Counted from the stretch's first letter, positions 32,739 through 42,699 are shown. The stretch: DNA of 64,000 nucleotides from Azohydromonas australica DSM 1124 (GCF_000430725.1 NZ_KE387209.1:64415-128414); one strand, 5' to 3'. Made by a program: numbers and translations. The notes: generated by a model from the sequence alone, not told the origin.

Positions 32739-33695
32739 CTACTCCGCCTGGATCCCGTGTTCCGCCACCAGGCGCGACCAACGAGCGATGTCGCTGTCGA
32801 TGAGCGCCTTGAGTTCCGCCGGCGACGCCCGCTGCGGCACCATGCCGATGGCCGCGAGCTTGTCGACCATGTCCTTCTGTTTCAGCAGGCCGGCCATCGC
32901 CGCGTGGATGCGGTTGACCGTGGCCGGCGCCATGCCGCCCGGCCCGACGAAGGCTGTCCAGGCCGAGAAGTCGTAGCCTGGCAAGGTCTCGGCCACCGAG
33001 GGCCAATCGGGCGCCGCAGGATTGCGCTTGGCGGAGGTGACCGCCAGCGCACGCATCTGCCCGGCCTTGCGCTGGCCGAGGGCGTTGACCATGTCGACGA
33101 AAGTCGCATCCAGAGTGCCGCCGATCACGTCGGTCAGCGCCGGCGGGATGCCTTTGTAGGGCACGTTGAGCACTTCGATGCCGGCCTGCTTGGTCATGGC
33201 ACCGATCTGCCCCTGCGACAGCGTGCTGGCATGGCCGATGCTCACCTTGCCGGGATTGCGCTTGGCCAGCGCGATGAAATCGGCCAGGGACTGCGCGGGA
33301 TGGCTGGCCCGCACCATCAGCACCTGGTTGGACAGGTAGCCGCCGGCGATCGGCGTGACGTCCTTGCGCGGGTCGTAGGGCAGGTTCTTCAGCACCGCGA
33401 CGTTGATCGCCAGCGGCGACAGCGAGGCGAGCATGAGGGTGCTGCCATCGGGCGGGGAGCGCAGCAGGTCCTGCATGGCGATGATGCCGTTGGCCCCGGG
33501 CTTGTTGTCGACCACGATGGTCTGGCCCAGCGCGGCGCCCAGCGGCTGCGCGAAGAGGCGGGCCACCTGGTCGGTCGAGGAACCCGCGGGGTTCGGTACG
33601 ACCAGGCGGATGGTGCGCCCGCCCTGGGCCAGCGCATCGAGCGCGCCGCCGGCCAGGCCGAGCGCGAGCAGTTGCAGGGTTGAACGTCGCTTCAT
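32739..33695 (-). CDS. Bug-family periplasmic receptor (tripartite tricarboxylate transporter type)
   Basis: A 318-residue solute-binding protein with a cleaved signal peptide (MKRRSTLQLLALGLAGGALDALA). Typical Bug features: IRLVVPNPAGSSTDQVARL, then VVDNKPGANG, and NVPYKGIPPALTDVIGG. AGGAG lies 9 bases before the ATG. These receptors bind carboxylated compounds in the periplasm. No tctA or tctB permease genes are near, as is common for the expanded Bug sets of Burkholderiales; the permease would be elsewhere. Its place inside the operon suggests that it binds the pathway substrate or signals its presence. Confidence 0.92.
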   Translation of the reverse strand: MKRRSTLQLLALGLAGGALDALAQGGRTIRLVVPNPAGSSTDQVARLFAQPLGAALGQTIVVDNKPGANGIIAMQDLLRSPPDGSTLMLASLSPLAINVAVLKNLPYDPRKDVTPIAGGYLSNQVLMVRASHPAQSLADFIALAKRNPGKVSIGHASTLSQGQIGAMTKQAGIEVLNVPYKGIPPALTDVIGGTLDATFVDMVNALGQRKAGQMRALAVTSAKRNPAAPDWPSVAETLPGYDFSAWTAFVGPGGMAPATVNRIHAAMAGLLKQKDMVDKLAAIGMVPQRASPAELKALIDSDIARWSRLVAEHGIQAE

Positions 33696-33719
33696 TGGAC
33701 GATGTCTCCTTGGATGTGT

Positions 33720-34148
33720 TCAAGGGTGGACGCGTTGCGCGTCCGGCTGGTAGACCGGCCAATAGGGGAAGAAGCTGCGCGCGCTGAACAGCCAGTGCCC
33801 CTCTACCTTGCGGAACGAATCGATGTAGTGGCCGCAGAAGGCGCCCTCGCCGACGGACGTCATGGCACAGGTGCCTTCCGCCTCGTTGCCGGCCAGGTGC
33901 GTAACCTCGTTCATGACCAGGGGGATGCGGCGAGCCGGCTGCATGCGCTCGAAGTACTCGCGCAAGGCCGCCTTGCCCTCGACGCTCTCGCCATTGCGGG
34001 CGTTCTGGAACACGCCGTCCTCGGTGAAGAGCTCGACCACTTCGTCGCGCAGGCCGCGTACCGTATACCAGCAGTAGCGGGAGCGCAGCTCGCTGATGGC
34101 GGTGCGGTCTTCCAGCGCGGTGAGCCGTTCCTCGATGCTGGCCATCAT
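33720..34148 (-). CDS. NTF2/SnoaL-like protein
   Basis: A 142-residue small alpha+beta-barrel protein (EERLTALEDRTAISELRSRYCWYTVRG, then LFTEDGVFQNARNGESVEGKAALREYFERM). This fold serves as isomerase, dehydratase or hydroxylase small subunit in catabolic operons. The ATG overlaps the stop of the upstream monooxygenase gene (ATGA). The family features fit a cyclase/dehydratase-like role; the reaction is unknown. Confidence 0.85.
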   Translation of the reverse strand: MMASIEERLTALEDRTAISELRSRYCWYTVRGLRDEVVELFTEDGVFQNARNGESVEGKAALREYFERMQPARRIPLVMNEVTHLAGNEAEGTCAMTSVGEGAFCGHYIDSFRKVEGHWLFSARSFFPYWPVYQPDAQRVHP

Positions 34149-35827
34149 GCCTCCACGATTTCGGCCGGGACGCCGGCGGGCGCCGCTTGCGTGCCGGCCG
34201 AGGCTCCGCGCACGACGTCGACGATGGATTCGGCCTCCCCCACGGCGTCGCCGCGCCAGGCCACGTGCCCGTCGGGCCGCACCAGCACCAGGGCACGCTC
34301 GTACAGGGCGGCGATGCGTGCATCCTCGATGCGCTCGATGGCCAGCGGCACGCCGCGGCCGGCGAAGGACCGCTCCAGCGCCCGCGTGTCTGCGCCGGCG
34401 CCGAAGGCCAGCAGCACGAAGGAGCGGCCGAACAAGTCCAGCGTGGAGCGGCCGTCGGCCAGCCAGGCGTGCGGCGCTCGGGAGCCGGGGCGGGCGGTCG
34501 GCACATACACCGAGTAGTCGTCCGGCGTGGCGGGCGTGCCGTCCGGAACGCAGATCGGCGAGCCTTCGTAGCGGTGGCCGATCTGCAGCCCCAGCGACTC
34601 CCATTCGACGCGGGTGGAGTTTGCCAACCGCTGTCCGACCTCGGCACGCACGCGGGCCCCCTCAGCCGTCTGGTCGCAGACCGCGCGGGTGTCGGGCACG
34701 TCGCGCCAGGCCTTGAAGTTCTGGGTGGAGAAGCCGATGTTGCGCGCCGCGACCGGTCTGCGCTCCACCTCGTAGCTCGCCAGCAGGGCCGGGCCGGCCC
34801 AGCCCTGCAGGGCGCCCTGCAGCTTCCAGCCGAGATCCAGCACCTCCTGCATACCGGTGTTCATGCCCATGCCGCCGGTGGGCGACATCGTGTGGCCGGA
34901 GTCGCCCACCAGTAACACGCGGCCGCGGCCATAGGACTCGGCCAGCATCTCGCTGCGGCGCCACGGGTCCACCGCCAGCACCTCGAAGGCGATGTCGGCG
35001 CTGCCGAAGGCGCGGCGCACCCAGTGGGCGGCGTCGAAATCGGCCAGGTCCAGCTTCTGGTCGGAGCCCAGCACCGTCAGGCGCCAGATCTCGTTGCCGT
35101 CGACGACGGTGAGGTTGCCCCAGGTGCCTTCCGGGCCGACGAACAGGTAGCGTTCCGCCTCACCCATGCGATGCTGCCGCGCCAGGCCCGGCGCGCGGAT
35201 CAGGATGTTGATGGAGTAGCTCAGGAGGCGCCCCGTCATCGGGATGCCCAACTCGGTGCGCACGGCGCTGGCCGCGCCGTCGCAGGCGAGCAGGTAGTCC
35301 GATCGGATCTCCCGGGTGGCGCCGGTGCGCGCGTCCACCACGCGGCTGGTGACGCCCGTCTCGTCTTGCGTGAATCCTTCCAGGCGGTGCAGGTGGCGCA
35401 TGTCCACGTGGGGCTGCTCTTGGACGGCCGCGGCCAGGATCGGCTGCATCCACAGCTGCGGGCAGCGCTGCTTCTTCTCCGGCGTTTCCGGCGGGGTGGG
35501 CGTGTCGCGCATGCTGGGGTAAGGCTCCTTCGCCAGCAGTAGGCCATTGAGCGAGGTGCAGAACACCATCGACAGTTCGTAGTCGTCCGGGAAGCCGCAG
35601 TTGCGGATGCGATGGGCGAGGCCCCAGCGGCGCAGCAGCTCCATCGTACGAACTGCCATCAGGCCGGTGCGCGGGTGCGCGATGCTGCCATCGCCCTGCT
35701 CGATCAGCGTCGAGTCGATGCCACGCCAGGCGAGTTCGAGCGCCATGCCCAGGCCCACCGGGCCGGCGCCGACGACGAGGACAGGGGTGCAGGTGGGCTG
35801 GTCGGATGCGGGCGTGGCGGAGGACAT
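34145..35827 (-). CDS. FAD-dependent aromatic-ring monooxygenase (PheA/TfdB-like)
   Basis: A 560-residue flavoprotein hydroxylase. The motifs expected of class A monooxygenases are there: GAGPVGLGMALELAWRG at the N-terminus, YLLACDGAASAVR (the DG motif) in the centre, and RVLLVGDSGHTMSPTGGMGMN (the GD motif). The C-terminal thioredoxin-like part is also present (ALVLVRPDGHVAWRG). It is the first gene of the leftward operon and would hydroxylate an aromatic or alicyclic substrate. It is divergent from the LysR gene, with a palindrome between. Confidence 0.92.
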   Translation of the reverse strand: MSSATPASDQPTCTPVLVVGAGPVGLGMALELAWRGIDSTLIEQGDGSIAHPRTGLMAVRTMELLRRWGLAHRIRNCGFPDDYELSMVFCTSLNGLLLAKEPYPSMRDTPTPPETPEKKQRCPQLWMQPILAAAVQEQPHVDMRHLHRLEGFTQDETGVTSRVVDARTGATREIRSDYLLACDGAASAVRTELGIPMTGRLLSYSINILIRAPGLARQHRMGEAERYLFVGPEGTWGNLTVVDGNEIWRLTVLGSDQKLDLADFDAAHWVRRAFGSADIAFEVLAVDPWRRSEMLAESYGRGRVLLVGDSGHTMSPTGGMGMNTGMQEVLDLGWKLQGALQGWAGPALLASYEVERRPVAARNIGFSTQNFKAWRDVPDTRAVCDQTAEGARVRAEVGQRLANSTRVEWESLGLQIGHRYEGSPICVPDGTPATPDDYSVYVPTARPGSRAPHAWLADGRSTLDLFGRSFVLLAFGAGADTRALERSFAGRGVPLAIERIEDARIAALYERALVLVRPDGHVAWRGDAVGEAESIVDVVRGASAGTQAAPAGVPAEIVEA

Positions 35828-35880
35828 GGGTGAGAGCACGGGTTCGTTGCAGATGCAGTGATCTTCGTTGCCGGCCCATT

Positions 35881-35899
35881 CACAGTCCAATGGATTGTG
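35881..35899. promoter_or_regulatory. LysR-type operator between monooxygenase and LysR genes
   Basis: CACAGTCCAATGGATTGTG is an interrupted palindrome (CACAnTCC...GGAnTGTG) centred between divergent genes, the classical location of a LysR regulator binding site. Confidence 0.7.
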
Positions 35900-35920
35900 G
35901 AGCGATGTACTATTCAAGCC

Positions 35921-36823
35921 GTGAATCTGCAGACCTTCGACCTGAACCTGCTGCGCGTGTTCGCCGCGATCCACGCCGAAGGCAACGTGTCGCGCGCGGC
36001 GATGGTCGTCGGCCTGTCGCAGCCGGCCATGAGCAACGCCCTGCTGCGGCTGCGCCGGGCCTGCGACGACCCCCTGTTCGTGCGCACCGCCGACGGCATG
36101 GCGCCCACGGCGCTGGCCGACGCCATGATCGGCCCGGTGCGCGAAGCCCTGGCTCACCTGAAGCAGGCCCTGGAGCAGCGCACGGAGTTCGACCCGCGCC
36201 ACCTCGAGCGCACCTTCCGCGTCCTCACTTCCGACGTTGGCGCGGCGGCCTTGCTGCCGCCGCTGATGCAGGTGCTGGAAACCGAGGCGCCCCACGTCGT
36301 GCTCGAGGCCGTGCAGCTGCCGCACGAGCAGTACGCCCGCACGCTGCAGGAGGGCCGCGCCGACCTGGCGATTGGCCACCTGCCCTTCCTCACGGCGGGC
36401 TTTCACCAGCAGCGGCTGTTCCACGACAGCTACTGCTGCATTGCGTCCGCGCAGCACCCGCAGTTGCGCGGCGAGATCAAGCTGGCGCAGTTCGTGGCGG
36501 CGCGCCACGTCGCCATCGCCTCCGGCAACGCGGATGCGCAGGTGGATCGCGAGCTCGCCCGCCGGCGCCGGCGCCGCAGCGTGGCGCTGCGTGTGGCGGA
36601 GTACCACACGGCCGTCGAAGTGGTGGCCGCCACCTCCCTCATCGCCACCGTGCCGCGGCGCGCCATGCAAGCTGCGCGCGGCCTGCAGACGATGCCCCTG
36701 CCCTTCACGCTGCCGCAGGCACATGTGCGTCAGTTCTGGCACAGCCGCGTCGACCAAGACGCGGCCAACCGCTGGCTGCGGGCGCGCCTGATGGCGCTGG
36801 AGTTCGGCGCGGCCGACGCTTGA
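35921..36823 (+). CDS. LysR-family transcriptional regulator
   Basis: A 300-residue regulator. The helix-turn-helix is at residues 1-60 (FDLNLLRVFAAIHAEGNVSRAAMVVGLSQPAMSNALLRLR), followed by an effector-binding domain. The spelling LNLLRVF and the TADGMAPTALA linker place it near the NodD/LinR subgroup. I prefer the GTG at 35921, because a longer frame starting at 35858 would read through the operator. It probably activates the divergent operon when the pathway substrate or an intermediate binds. Confidence 0.9.
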   Translation: MNLQTFDLNLLRVFAAIHAEGNVSRAAMVVGLSQPAMSNALLRLRRACDDPLFVRTADGMAPTALADAMIGPVREALAHLKQALEQRTEFDPRHLERTFRVLTSDVGAAALLPPLMQVLETEAPHVVLEAVQLPHEQYARTLQEGRADLAIGHLPFLTAGFHQQRLFHDSYCCIASAQHPQLRGEIKLAQFVAARHVAIASGNADAQVDRELARRRRRRSVALRVAEYHTAVEVVAATSLIATVPRRAMQAARGLQTMPLPFTLPQAHVRQFWHSRVDQDAANRWLRARLMALEFGAADA

Positions 36824-36844
36824 GGCGCGCTCGCGGAGCCGTCA

Positions 36845-37640
36845 GCGCGGCCAGCGGGGCGCGCCCATCCGCCAGGCATTCCAGCCCGTCGACCATCCGG
36901 CGCAGCTCGCGCCAGGCGTCCTCGCGCATCGGCCGCGCCGCGGCGCTGGAAACGGTCGCTGCCTTGGCGTCTAAATCCGCCGCGCTCAGGGGGGGCTGGG
37001 GTGGCCCAGGGGCAGCTCGATGCGCATGCCATGGGCGCTGCCGTCGCCCAGCTCCACCCGCACGGCGGCGGGCGAGACCTTGCCGCTCTATTCGCGCTCG
37101 ACCTCCTCGTCGACATGTGGCTCCCCCCACGCCGCCATCGTCTGCGGGTCGGTGTGCTGCAGCGCTGCCTCGAAAAAGTGCGCCAGCTGCACGCCGCCAT
37201 CGACCGGTGCCGCCGCCACCGTGTAGGGGCTGCTGAACTGCGCCTGCACCACCGAGCGCGGCGCCGCCCGCAGTTACAGCGGCAGGCAGGCCGCTTCGTA
37301 GGCAAGCCGGTTCAGGCCGATGCGCACGCGCCGGATGCCCTGCATGCGGCGGCGATCGAGGCCTGCAATGCAAGCGCGGCGCTGATCGCGGTGTGGTTCG
37401 GGCGGCAGCAGGGACAAGGCTTGAAGCCGACCTGCGGGAAGGTGCAGCGGCGGCCCAGGCCATCGCGCAGCGCCTGGCTGTCGCACTGCCCGCGCAGGTA
37501 GACGCGCAGGAAACCGTCTGCGCCCTCGAAGGTTGCCTGCGGGCCCGCCGCGCGCTGGATCGGACCGCCACGCCCGCGCCACTCGCCCGAGTGGCGGCCG
37601 TTCGCCAGGGCGCTGTCCGCGCGCTCTATCAAGTACACGG
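36845..37640 (-). pseudogene. MmgE/PrpD-family gene remnant
   Basis: Pieces of a 2-methylcitrate dehydratase-like gene are read in shifting frames: AAGPQATFEGADGFLRVYL and GFKPCPCCRPNHTAISA (frame 1), RRVRIGLNRLAYEAACLPL (frame 2), SPYTVAAAPVDGGVQ and HVDEEVERE, then a TAG, then SGKVSPAAVRVELGDGSAHG (frame 3), and LSAADLDAKAATVSS. At least two frameshifts and one stop inactivate it, and the N-terminal half is missing. Confidence 0.75.
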
Positions 37641-37722
37641 TGTCGGTGCTGGAGGCGCTGTTTCGCTGGCTGGTCGAGCATCGCTACGTGCTGGCTAACC
37701 CGGTTGCCGGCATGAAGGTGAG
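37630..37722 (+). pseudogene. Tyrosine recombinase fragment
   Basis: About 30 codons read KYTVSVLEALFRWLVEHRY, then VLANPVAGMKV, the core-binding segment common to phage-type integrases. No catalytic domain follows. It marks a former integrase or integrative element. Confidence 0.6.
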
Positions 37723-37779
37723 TGGGTGCGTCCATTCGATTGCCCCTACCAGCTGTCGCTGCAAGCACCGCCTGAGGCG

Positions 37780-37905
37780 GCGGGCAGCTTCAACGCCACC
37801 GCGGCGGCGCGTAGCAAGCTTGTCTTCGACGGTGCAGGACGCTGCGCCACCTGCCACACCGGAACGCCCTTCACCGATGCCAATTCGTTGCTGCACCTGC
37901 CATCC
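37780..37905 (+). pseudogene. Cytochrome c peroxidase-like fragment
   Basis: About 40 codons contain AARSKLVFDGAGRCATCHTG, then TPFTDAN, a heme c site of the di-heme peroxidase type. Homology ends abruptly on both sides. Confidence 0.6.
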
Positions 37906-37924
37906 CGTCAGCCGGTGACTACAC

Positions 37925-38400
37925 TTCCGCTCGCCGAAGCCGGCGGCGTCCCATCACCGACTTGCCCCGCACGCGCGGGCCAGACAGCATCACGCTCGGG
38001 CCGTGCATGGCGTTGCTCATCCACAGCTGGCCTGGATGCGCGAAGGCGAAGCGCCATCGGTCCTGGTCGCCGGGGCCGTCCTGCGCGGTGCGGTCCATCA
38101 GCCCGGCACGCTGTAGCAGCCGATGCACCGTCAAAGCCGCGGGTCCAGCTGACTCGGGGGGGTCGGTCCCAGGGCAGCGATCAGTTGCGTAATCGACAGA
38201 TGCGGCTGCTCTTGCTTGAGGCTCAGCAGAACGTCGGCTGTGGCCTGTGACTGCGCGCGTGACCGCACCGAACGCACCGGCCCTTCGGGAAAAGCGTGTC
38301 GAAGCCGCCACTCCGGTAGTCCTTGAGCCAGTGGCGCAAGGTCTCCGCCGCCACCCGGGTGCGGCTGCTGGCCGGGATGACGCGGTAGATCACGGCTTTC
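37925..38400 (-). pseudogene. IS transposase remnant (integrase-core type)
   Basis: Read on the minus strand in changing frames: ETLRHWLKDYRSGGFDTLFP (helix-turn-helix part), LKQEQPHLSITQLIAALG, then TVHRLLQRAGLMDR and FAFAHPGQLWMSNAMHGP. This is the N-terminal half of an integrase-core transposase. The catalytic DDE domain is cut off, and there are at least two frameshifts. Confidence 0.7.
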
Positions 38401-38998
38401 TGTCAGCGCCGCCCGAATATTGGCTCAGCCGCGGTTTGCATGACGCCACCGCGGGGCAACGCATGACTTCAGCGCTATTGGTACTTGATGGTGTATCGCC
38501 ATGGTGCTGGATCTCCTGGTACAGGTGCTGCGTGCGGTTGGCAAGCGCATGACAGGCTGGCAGTGCGACGGAGCGCGGCTGCCGGTCAGTGCCATCAGCA
38601 CTGTGAAGAGTGCCGCCTGCCCGGCAGGCGGACTTCGCAGCCGCTGGGTGCACGGGCTTTACCACCGGTTGCTGGCCCAGTGTCCCTGCCTGGGGCACCC
38701 GGCTCCCATTGACATGCAAGCGCGACGCTTGCCTGTGCCGCAACCGGGCATGACCACGGCGCACGTTGGAGCAGTTGGCCTGGCCACACCAGCGCGGCAC
38801 CAGTCGGCTCGACGCGGCCCGCCGCTGCATCGCACTGGGCTCGGGTGCCCTGGTGCAAGACGGGTGCTGGAAGAGGAGCAAGCCGCTACCCGAGGCCAGA
38901 GTTCATGGTTCCTGAAAACCGGCTTCCAGAAATCGCCATGGACGCGCCCCAGAGGCTTTCCTAGACTGCTCCGAAGCAGCCGCAATGCCAGGAGACAC
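38401..38998. other. Region without a recognisable gene upstream of the dehydrogenase cluster
   Basis: No frame here has family character. It follows the transposase remnant and ends with the ribosome binding site (CCAGGAGACAC) of the aldehyde dehydrogenase gene. It should hold the promoter of the rightward catabolic cluster, but no obvious operator is visible. Confidence 0.4.
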
Positions 38999-40435
38999 AT
39001 GAACGAAGCCCCGAGGCCCGAGCCCCAACGCATCCCCATGCACATCGGTGGCACCTGGCGCGACGCCGAGCACTACCAGGAGGTTCGCGACCCGTACCGC
39101 GGAGAGGTAGTCGCCCTCGCTCCCATGGCCACGGCGCGCGACTGCGACGACGCGCTGCGCGCTGCGCATGACGCCCGCGCAATCATGGCTGCCATCCCTG
39201 GTCACGAGCGTGCCGCCCTGCTGCGACGGGCGGCCGACAAGTTGACTCAGCGCGTCGACCCCATCGCCCGTGCCATGACGCGCGAGACCGGCAAGGCGCT
39301 GCGCGACTCCATCGTCGAGACCCAGCGCACTGCCGATCTGCTGCGCCTGTGCGCCGAGGAGGCCATACGCATCCAGGGCGAGCACATTCCGATGGACGGG
39401 ACCACCATCGGCGCCGGCAAGCTCGCCTTCATGATGCGTTACCCGGTCGGCGTGGTGGCCGCTATCACGCCGTTCAACAGCCCCGTCAACTTGGCCGCGC
39501 ACAAGGTCGGTCCCGCGCTGGCCGCTGGCAACTGCGTGGTGCTCAAGCCATCGCCCAAGGCACCGTTGTGCGTGCACCTGTTCATCGAAGCGTTGCTGGA
39601 AGCTGGCGTACCGGCCGGCGCGGTGAACACGCTCTACGGCGACGCGGTCGCGCCGCAACTGGTGAAGGATGTGCGGGTCGACTTCGTGAGCTTCACCGGC
39701 TCCGTGCGCGTCGGCAAGCTGATCCGCAATGCAGTGGGCATGAAACGTGTCGCGCTGGAGCTTGGCGGCGTGGGCCCTACCTTCGTGCACCACGATGCCG
39801 ATGTGCTCGCTGCTGCCAAGGCCAGTGCTCGAAATGCCATGGCCTTGGCCGGACAGAGCTGCGCCTCGGTGCAGAACGTGTTCGTGCACCGCAAGGTCCA
39901 CGACCGCTTCCTGGACGCCTTGTGCGCCGAGATGGACATCATTCGCTTGGGCGACCCGCTGGATTTAGCTACCGAGGTCGGCACGCTGATTGACGAGGAA
40001 GCCGCCCGCCGCGTCGAAGCCATGCTCGAAGGTGCGGTAGCCAGCGGCGCGCGCGCCGTGCGCGGCTGGAAGCGCGAGGGTGCGCAGCTGACCGGCACCA
40101 TCCTCACCGGCGTGCAGCCGGAGATGCCGGCGGTGTGCGAGGAGATCTTCGGACCGGCCATGAGCGTGCAGCCCTACGAGGACATCGATCCCCTGTTCAA
40201 GGCCATCAGCGCTAGCCCGCTAGGCCTGCAAGCCGGCATCTTCACCAATTCGCTGGACTTGGCGCTGGCCGCCATGCGCAACTTGCGTACCGGAGGCGTG
40301 ATCGTCAACGCAACCTCGCGCTGGCGCTCCGACCAGATGCCTTACGGCGGCGTGAAGGATAGCGGCATGGGCCGCGAGGGCCCGAAGTTCTCAATTCGCG
40401 ACATGACCGAGGAACGACTCTTCGTCCTCAACTGA
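38999..40435 (+). CDS. NAD(P)-dependent aldehyde dehydrogenase
   Basis: A 478-residue ALDH. The general-base motif ALELGG, the nucleophile cysteine in LAGQSCASVQ and the C-terminal PYGGVKDSGMGREGP are all in place, so it should be active. AGGAG lies 5 bases before the ATG. It would oxidise an aldehyde or semialdehyde to the acid, acting after the alcohol dehydrogenase encoded next. It opens the rightward cluster. Confidence 0.94.
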   Translation: MNEAPRPEPQRIPMHIGGTWRDAEHYQEVRDPYRGEVVALAPMATARDCDDALRAAHDARAIMAAIPGHERAALLRRAADKLTQRVDPIARAMTRETGKALRDSIVETQRTADLLRLCAEEAIRIQGEHIPMDGTTIGAGKLAFMMRYPVGVVAAITPFNSPVNLAAHKVGPALAAGNCVVLKPSPKAPLCVHLFIEALLEAGVPAGAVNTLYGDAVAPQLVKDVRVDFVSFTGSVRVGKLIRNAVGMKRVALELGGVGPTFVHHDADVLAAAKASARNAMALAGQSCASVQNVFVHRKVHDRFLDALCAEMDIIRLGDPLDLATEVGTLIDEEAARRVEAMLEGAVASGARAVRGWKREGAQLTGTILTGVQPEMPAVCEEIFGPAMSVQPYEDIDPLFKAISASPLGLQAGIFTNSLDLALAAMRNLRTGGVIVNATSRWRSDQMPYGGVKDSGMGREGPKFSIRDMTEERLFVLN

Positions 40436-40732
40436 ACGCCGATAGCCTGCAGATCAGATCGGCGCACGAAGGGCCTGCTGCAGTCGGATCACCCTCCAGG
40501 CAGGACTGATCCGTTGACGACATCTCACTGCGCCTCTCTGCACCCACGAACAGGTACATCCTCAACCGAGGAGTCGTCCTTGAACTGGCCGCGCTCGGCG
40601 CCGGCCACCGTGTCGGGCGCACCTGCAATGCGGCGCCCACGGCGGTCTTTTTGAAAGCTGCCCCGATCGCCGCTGTAGGCGGCCGGGCTGCGCGGCAGCG
40701 CGAACGTATCAACAGTCAGCCAGGAGAACACC

Positions 40733-41869
40733 ATGCGGATGACCGCAGCAGTCATGTACGAGCAGGGCCTGCCGGCGCCCTTCGCCCAGAGCCGGCCCTT
40801 CCGCATCGAGGAAGTCGAGCTGGAAGGGCCGGGCGAAGGCGAAGTGCTGGTGGAGATCCGCGGCGCCGGCCTGTGCCACTCCGACCTGTCGGTGGTGGAG
40901 GGCTTGCGCAAGCGGCCGCTACCGATCGTTGGCGGCCACGAAGGAGCCGGCATCGTGCGGGAAGTCGGCCGCGGCGTCACGGAGTGCCAGCCGGGCGATC
41001 ACGTGGCCATGGCCGCCGTGGCAGGCTGCGGCAAGTGCCGAACCTGCGTGTCGGGCCGCCCCGGCCTGTGCCAGGCCGTGAGCGGCGCCCGCAACGAAGG
41101 CTTGCTGGCTACCGGCGCTCGCCGCCTGCGCCTGCTCGATGGCGGCCGGCTCAACCACTACAGCGGCATCTCCGTGTACGCGCAGTACGCCGTGGTGGTG
41201 CCACAGGCACTCGTGAAGCTGCCCAAGGACGTGCCTTTCGACGTCGGCGCGCTGTTCGGCTGCGCCGTTGTCACCGGCGCCGGTGCGGTGTTCAACAGCG
41301 CCAAGGTGCGGCAAGGTGCCTCGGTGGCCGTCATCGGCCTGGGTGGTGTCGGCCTGACGGCGGTGATGGCGGCGCGCGAGGCCGGAGCTTCGAAGATCAT
41401 TGGCATCGACGTGCTGCCAGGCAAGTTCGATCTCGCCCGCGCCGTGGGCGCCACCGATTGCGTCGATGCGCGCGATCCGCACGTGGTGCAGCAGGTGCTG
41501 GACCTTACCGATGGCGGCGTCGACTTCGCCTTCGAGGTCTCCGGCAACTTGTCGGCCCTGGAGATGGCGCAGAAGATCACGGTGCGCGGCGGCGAGGTGG
41601 TGGGCGTCGGGCTTGGCAAGGCCACCGCTACCTTCACCGTGGCCCACCTGCCCTGGGTGGCCGAGGAGAAAGTGCTGCGCGGCTCAATGATGGGCGGCGG
41701 CGTGCCGCAGGATGACATTCCACGCTATGCCGACCTGTACCTGCGCGGGCGGCTGCCGGTCGACCGGCTTCGTAGCGACCACATCGGCTTCGACCAGCTC
41801 AACGAAGGTTTCGACCTGCTGCACGGCGGCGGCGTGGTGCGTCAGATCCTGCTGCCGCACGGAGCTTGA
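40733..41869 (+). CDS. Zinc-dependent alcohol dehydrogenase
   Basis: A 378-residue medium-chain dehydrogenase of the class III-like group. Catalytic zinc ligands: GLCHSD and GGHEGAG; structural zinc: CGKCRTCVSGRPGLC; coenzyme motif: VIGLGGVGLTAVMAA. AGGAG precedes the ATG. The stop overlaps nothing but lies only 2 bases before the MBL gene start, so the pair is coupled. Substrate is unknown; it probably makes the aldehyde used by the upstream ALDH. Confidence 0.93.
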   Translation: MRMTAAVMYEQGLPAPFAQSRPFRIEEVELEGPGEGEVLVEIRGAGLCHSDLSVVEGLRKRPLPIVGGHEGAGIVREVGRGVTECQPGDHVAMAAVAGCGKCRTCVSGRPGLCQAVSGARNEGLLATGARRLRLLDGGRLNHYSGISVYAQYAVVVPQALVKLPKDVPFDVGALFGCAVVTGAGAVFNSAKVRQGASVAVIGLGGVGLTAVMAAREAGASKIIGIDVLPGKFDLARAVGATDCVDARDPHVVQQVLDLTDGGVDFAFEVSGNLSALEMAQKITVRGGEVVGVGLGKATATFTVAHLPWVAEEKVLRGSMMGGGVPQDDIPRYADLYLRGRLPVDRLRSDHIGFDQLNEGFDLLHGGGVVRQILLPHGA

Positions 41870-41871
41870 CG

Positions 41872-42699
41872 ATGGCCGCCCTGCCCGAGTACGAGCTCTA
41901 CGCGATCCGCTATGCGCGCCGGCCCGCGATGCGCCGCGACCATTTTCTCCTCGGCGATCCACACGAGGCTGCGATGGACATGGACTATTTCGTCTGGGTG
42001 GCCGTCGGTAAGGAGAGCAGCATCGTCGTCGACATGGGCTTCTCGCGGGAGACGGCCAAGCGGCGCAACCGCGAGTTCCTGCGCTGCCCGGTTGAGTCGC
42101 TGAAGCTGGTCGGGGTCGATCCAGACGCCGTGCGCGACGTCGTGGTCACCCACCTGCACTACGACCACGCCGGGAACTTCCAACGCTTCCCGGCAGCACG
42201 CTTCCACCTCCAGGAGCCGGAGATCCGTTTCGCCACGGGCCGATCGATGTGCAGCGCCTTCTTTCGCCTGCCCTACGAGGTGGAAGACATCGTTGACGTG
42301 GTGCGCCTCACCTACGCCGAACGGGTGAGCTTCCACGACGGCCCGTTCGAGCTGACGCCCGGCATCGAACTGCAACCGCTGCGCGGCCACACGCCTGGCC
42401 TGCAGGCGGTGCGCGTGCACACCCGGCGGGGCTGGGTGCTGCTGCTGTCCGACGCCGCGCACTACTTCGAGAACGTGGTGCACCGGCGACCGTTCCCGCT
42501 GGTGGTGGACGTGCCGCAAATGATGGATTCGTTCGACCGCGCACGCCAACTCGCGGGCGGTTTGGACCGGTTGGTACCCGGGCACGATCCGTTGGTGCTG
42601 GAGATGTATCCGCCTCCGCGTCCCGAACTGAAAGGGGCGGTGGCCCGGCTGGATGTGGAACCCGACATGGCGGTGCTGGAAGCCCGCCTTTCGCAGTGA
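41872..42699 (+). CDS. Metallo-beta-lactamase-fold hydrolase (lactonase-like)
   Basis: A 275-residue MBL-fold protein. The metal motif THLHYDHAGN, the later His (RGHTPG), Asp (LLLSDAAHYFENV) and His (VPGHDP) complete a dinuclear zinc site. It resembles AttM/AiiA-type lactonases, which open acyl-homoserine or other lactones. In this setting it probably opens a lactone intermediate, rather than quenching signalling. The ATG at 41872 overlaps the upstream gene's end closely. Confidence 0.9.
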   Translation: MAALPEYELYAIRYARRPAMRRDHFLLGDPHEAAMDMDYFVWVAVGKESSIVVDMGFSRETAKRRNREFLRCPVESLKLVGVDPDAVRDVVVTHLHYDHAGNFQRFPAARFHLQEPEIRFATGRSMCSAFFRLPYEVEDIVDVVRLTYAERVSFHDGPFELTPGIELQPLRGHTPGLQAVRVHTRRGWVLLLSDAAHYFENVVHRRPFPLVVDVPQMMDSFDRARQLAGGLDRLVPGHDPLVLEMYPPPRPELKGAVARLDVEPDMAVLEARLSQ

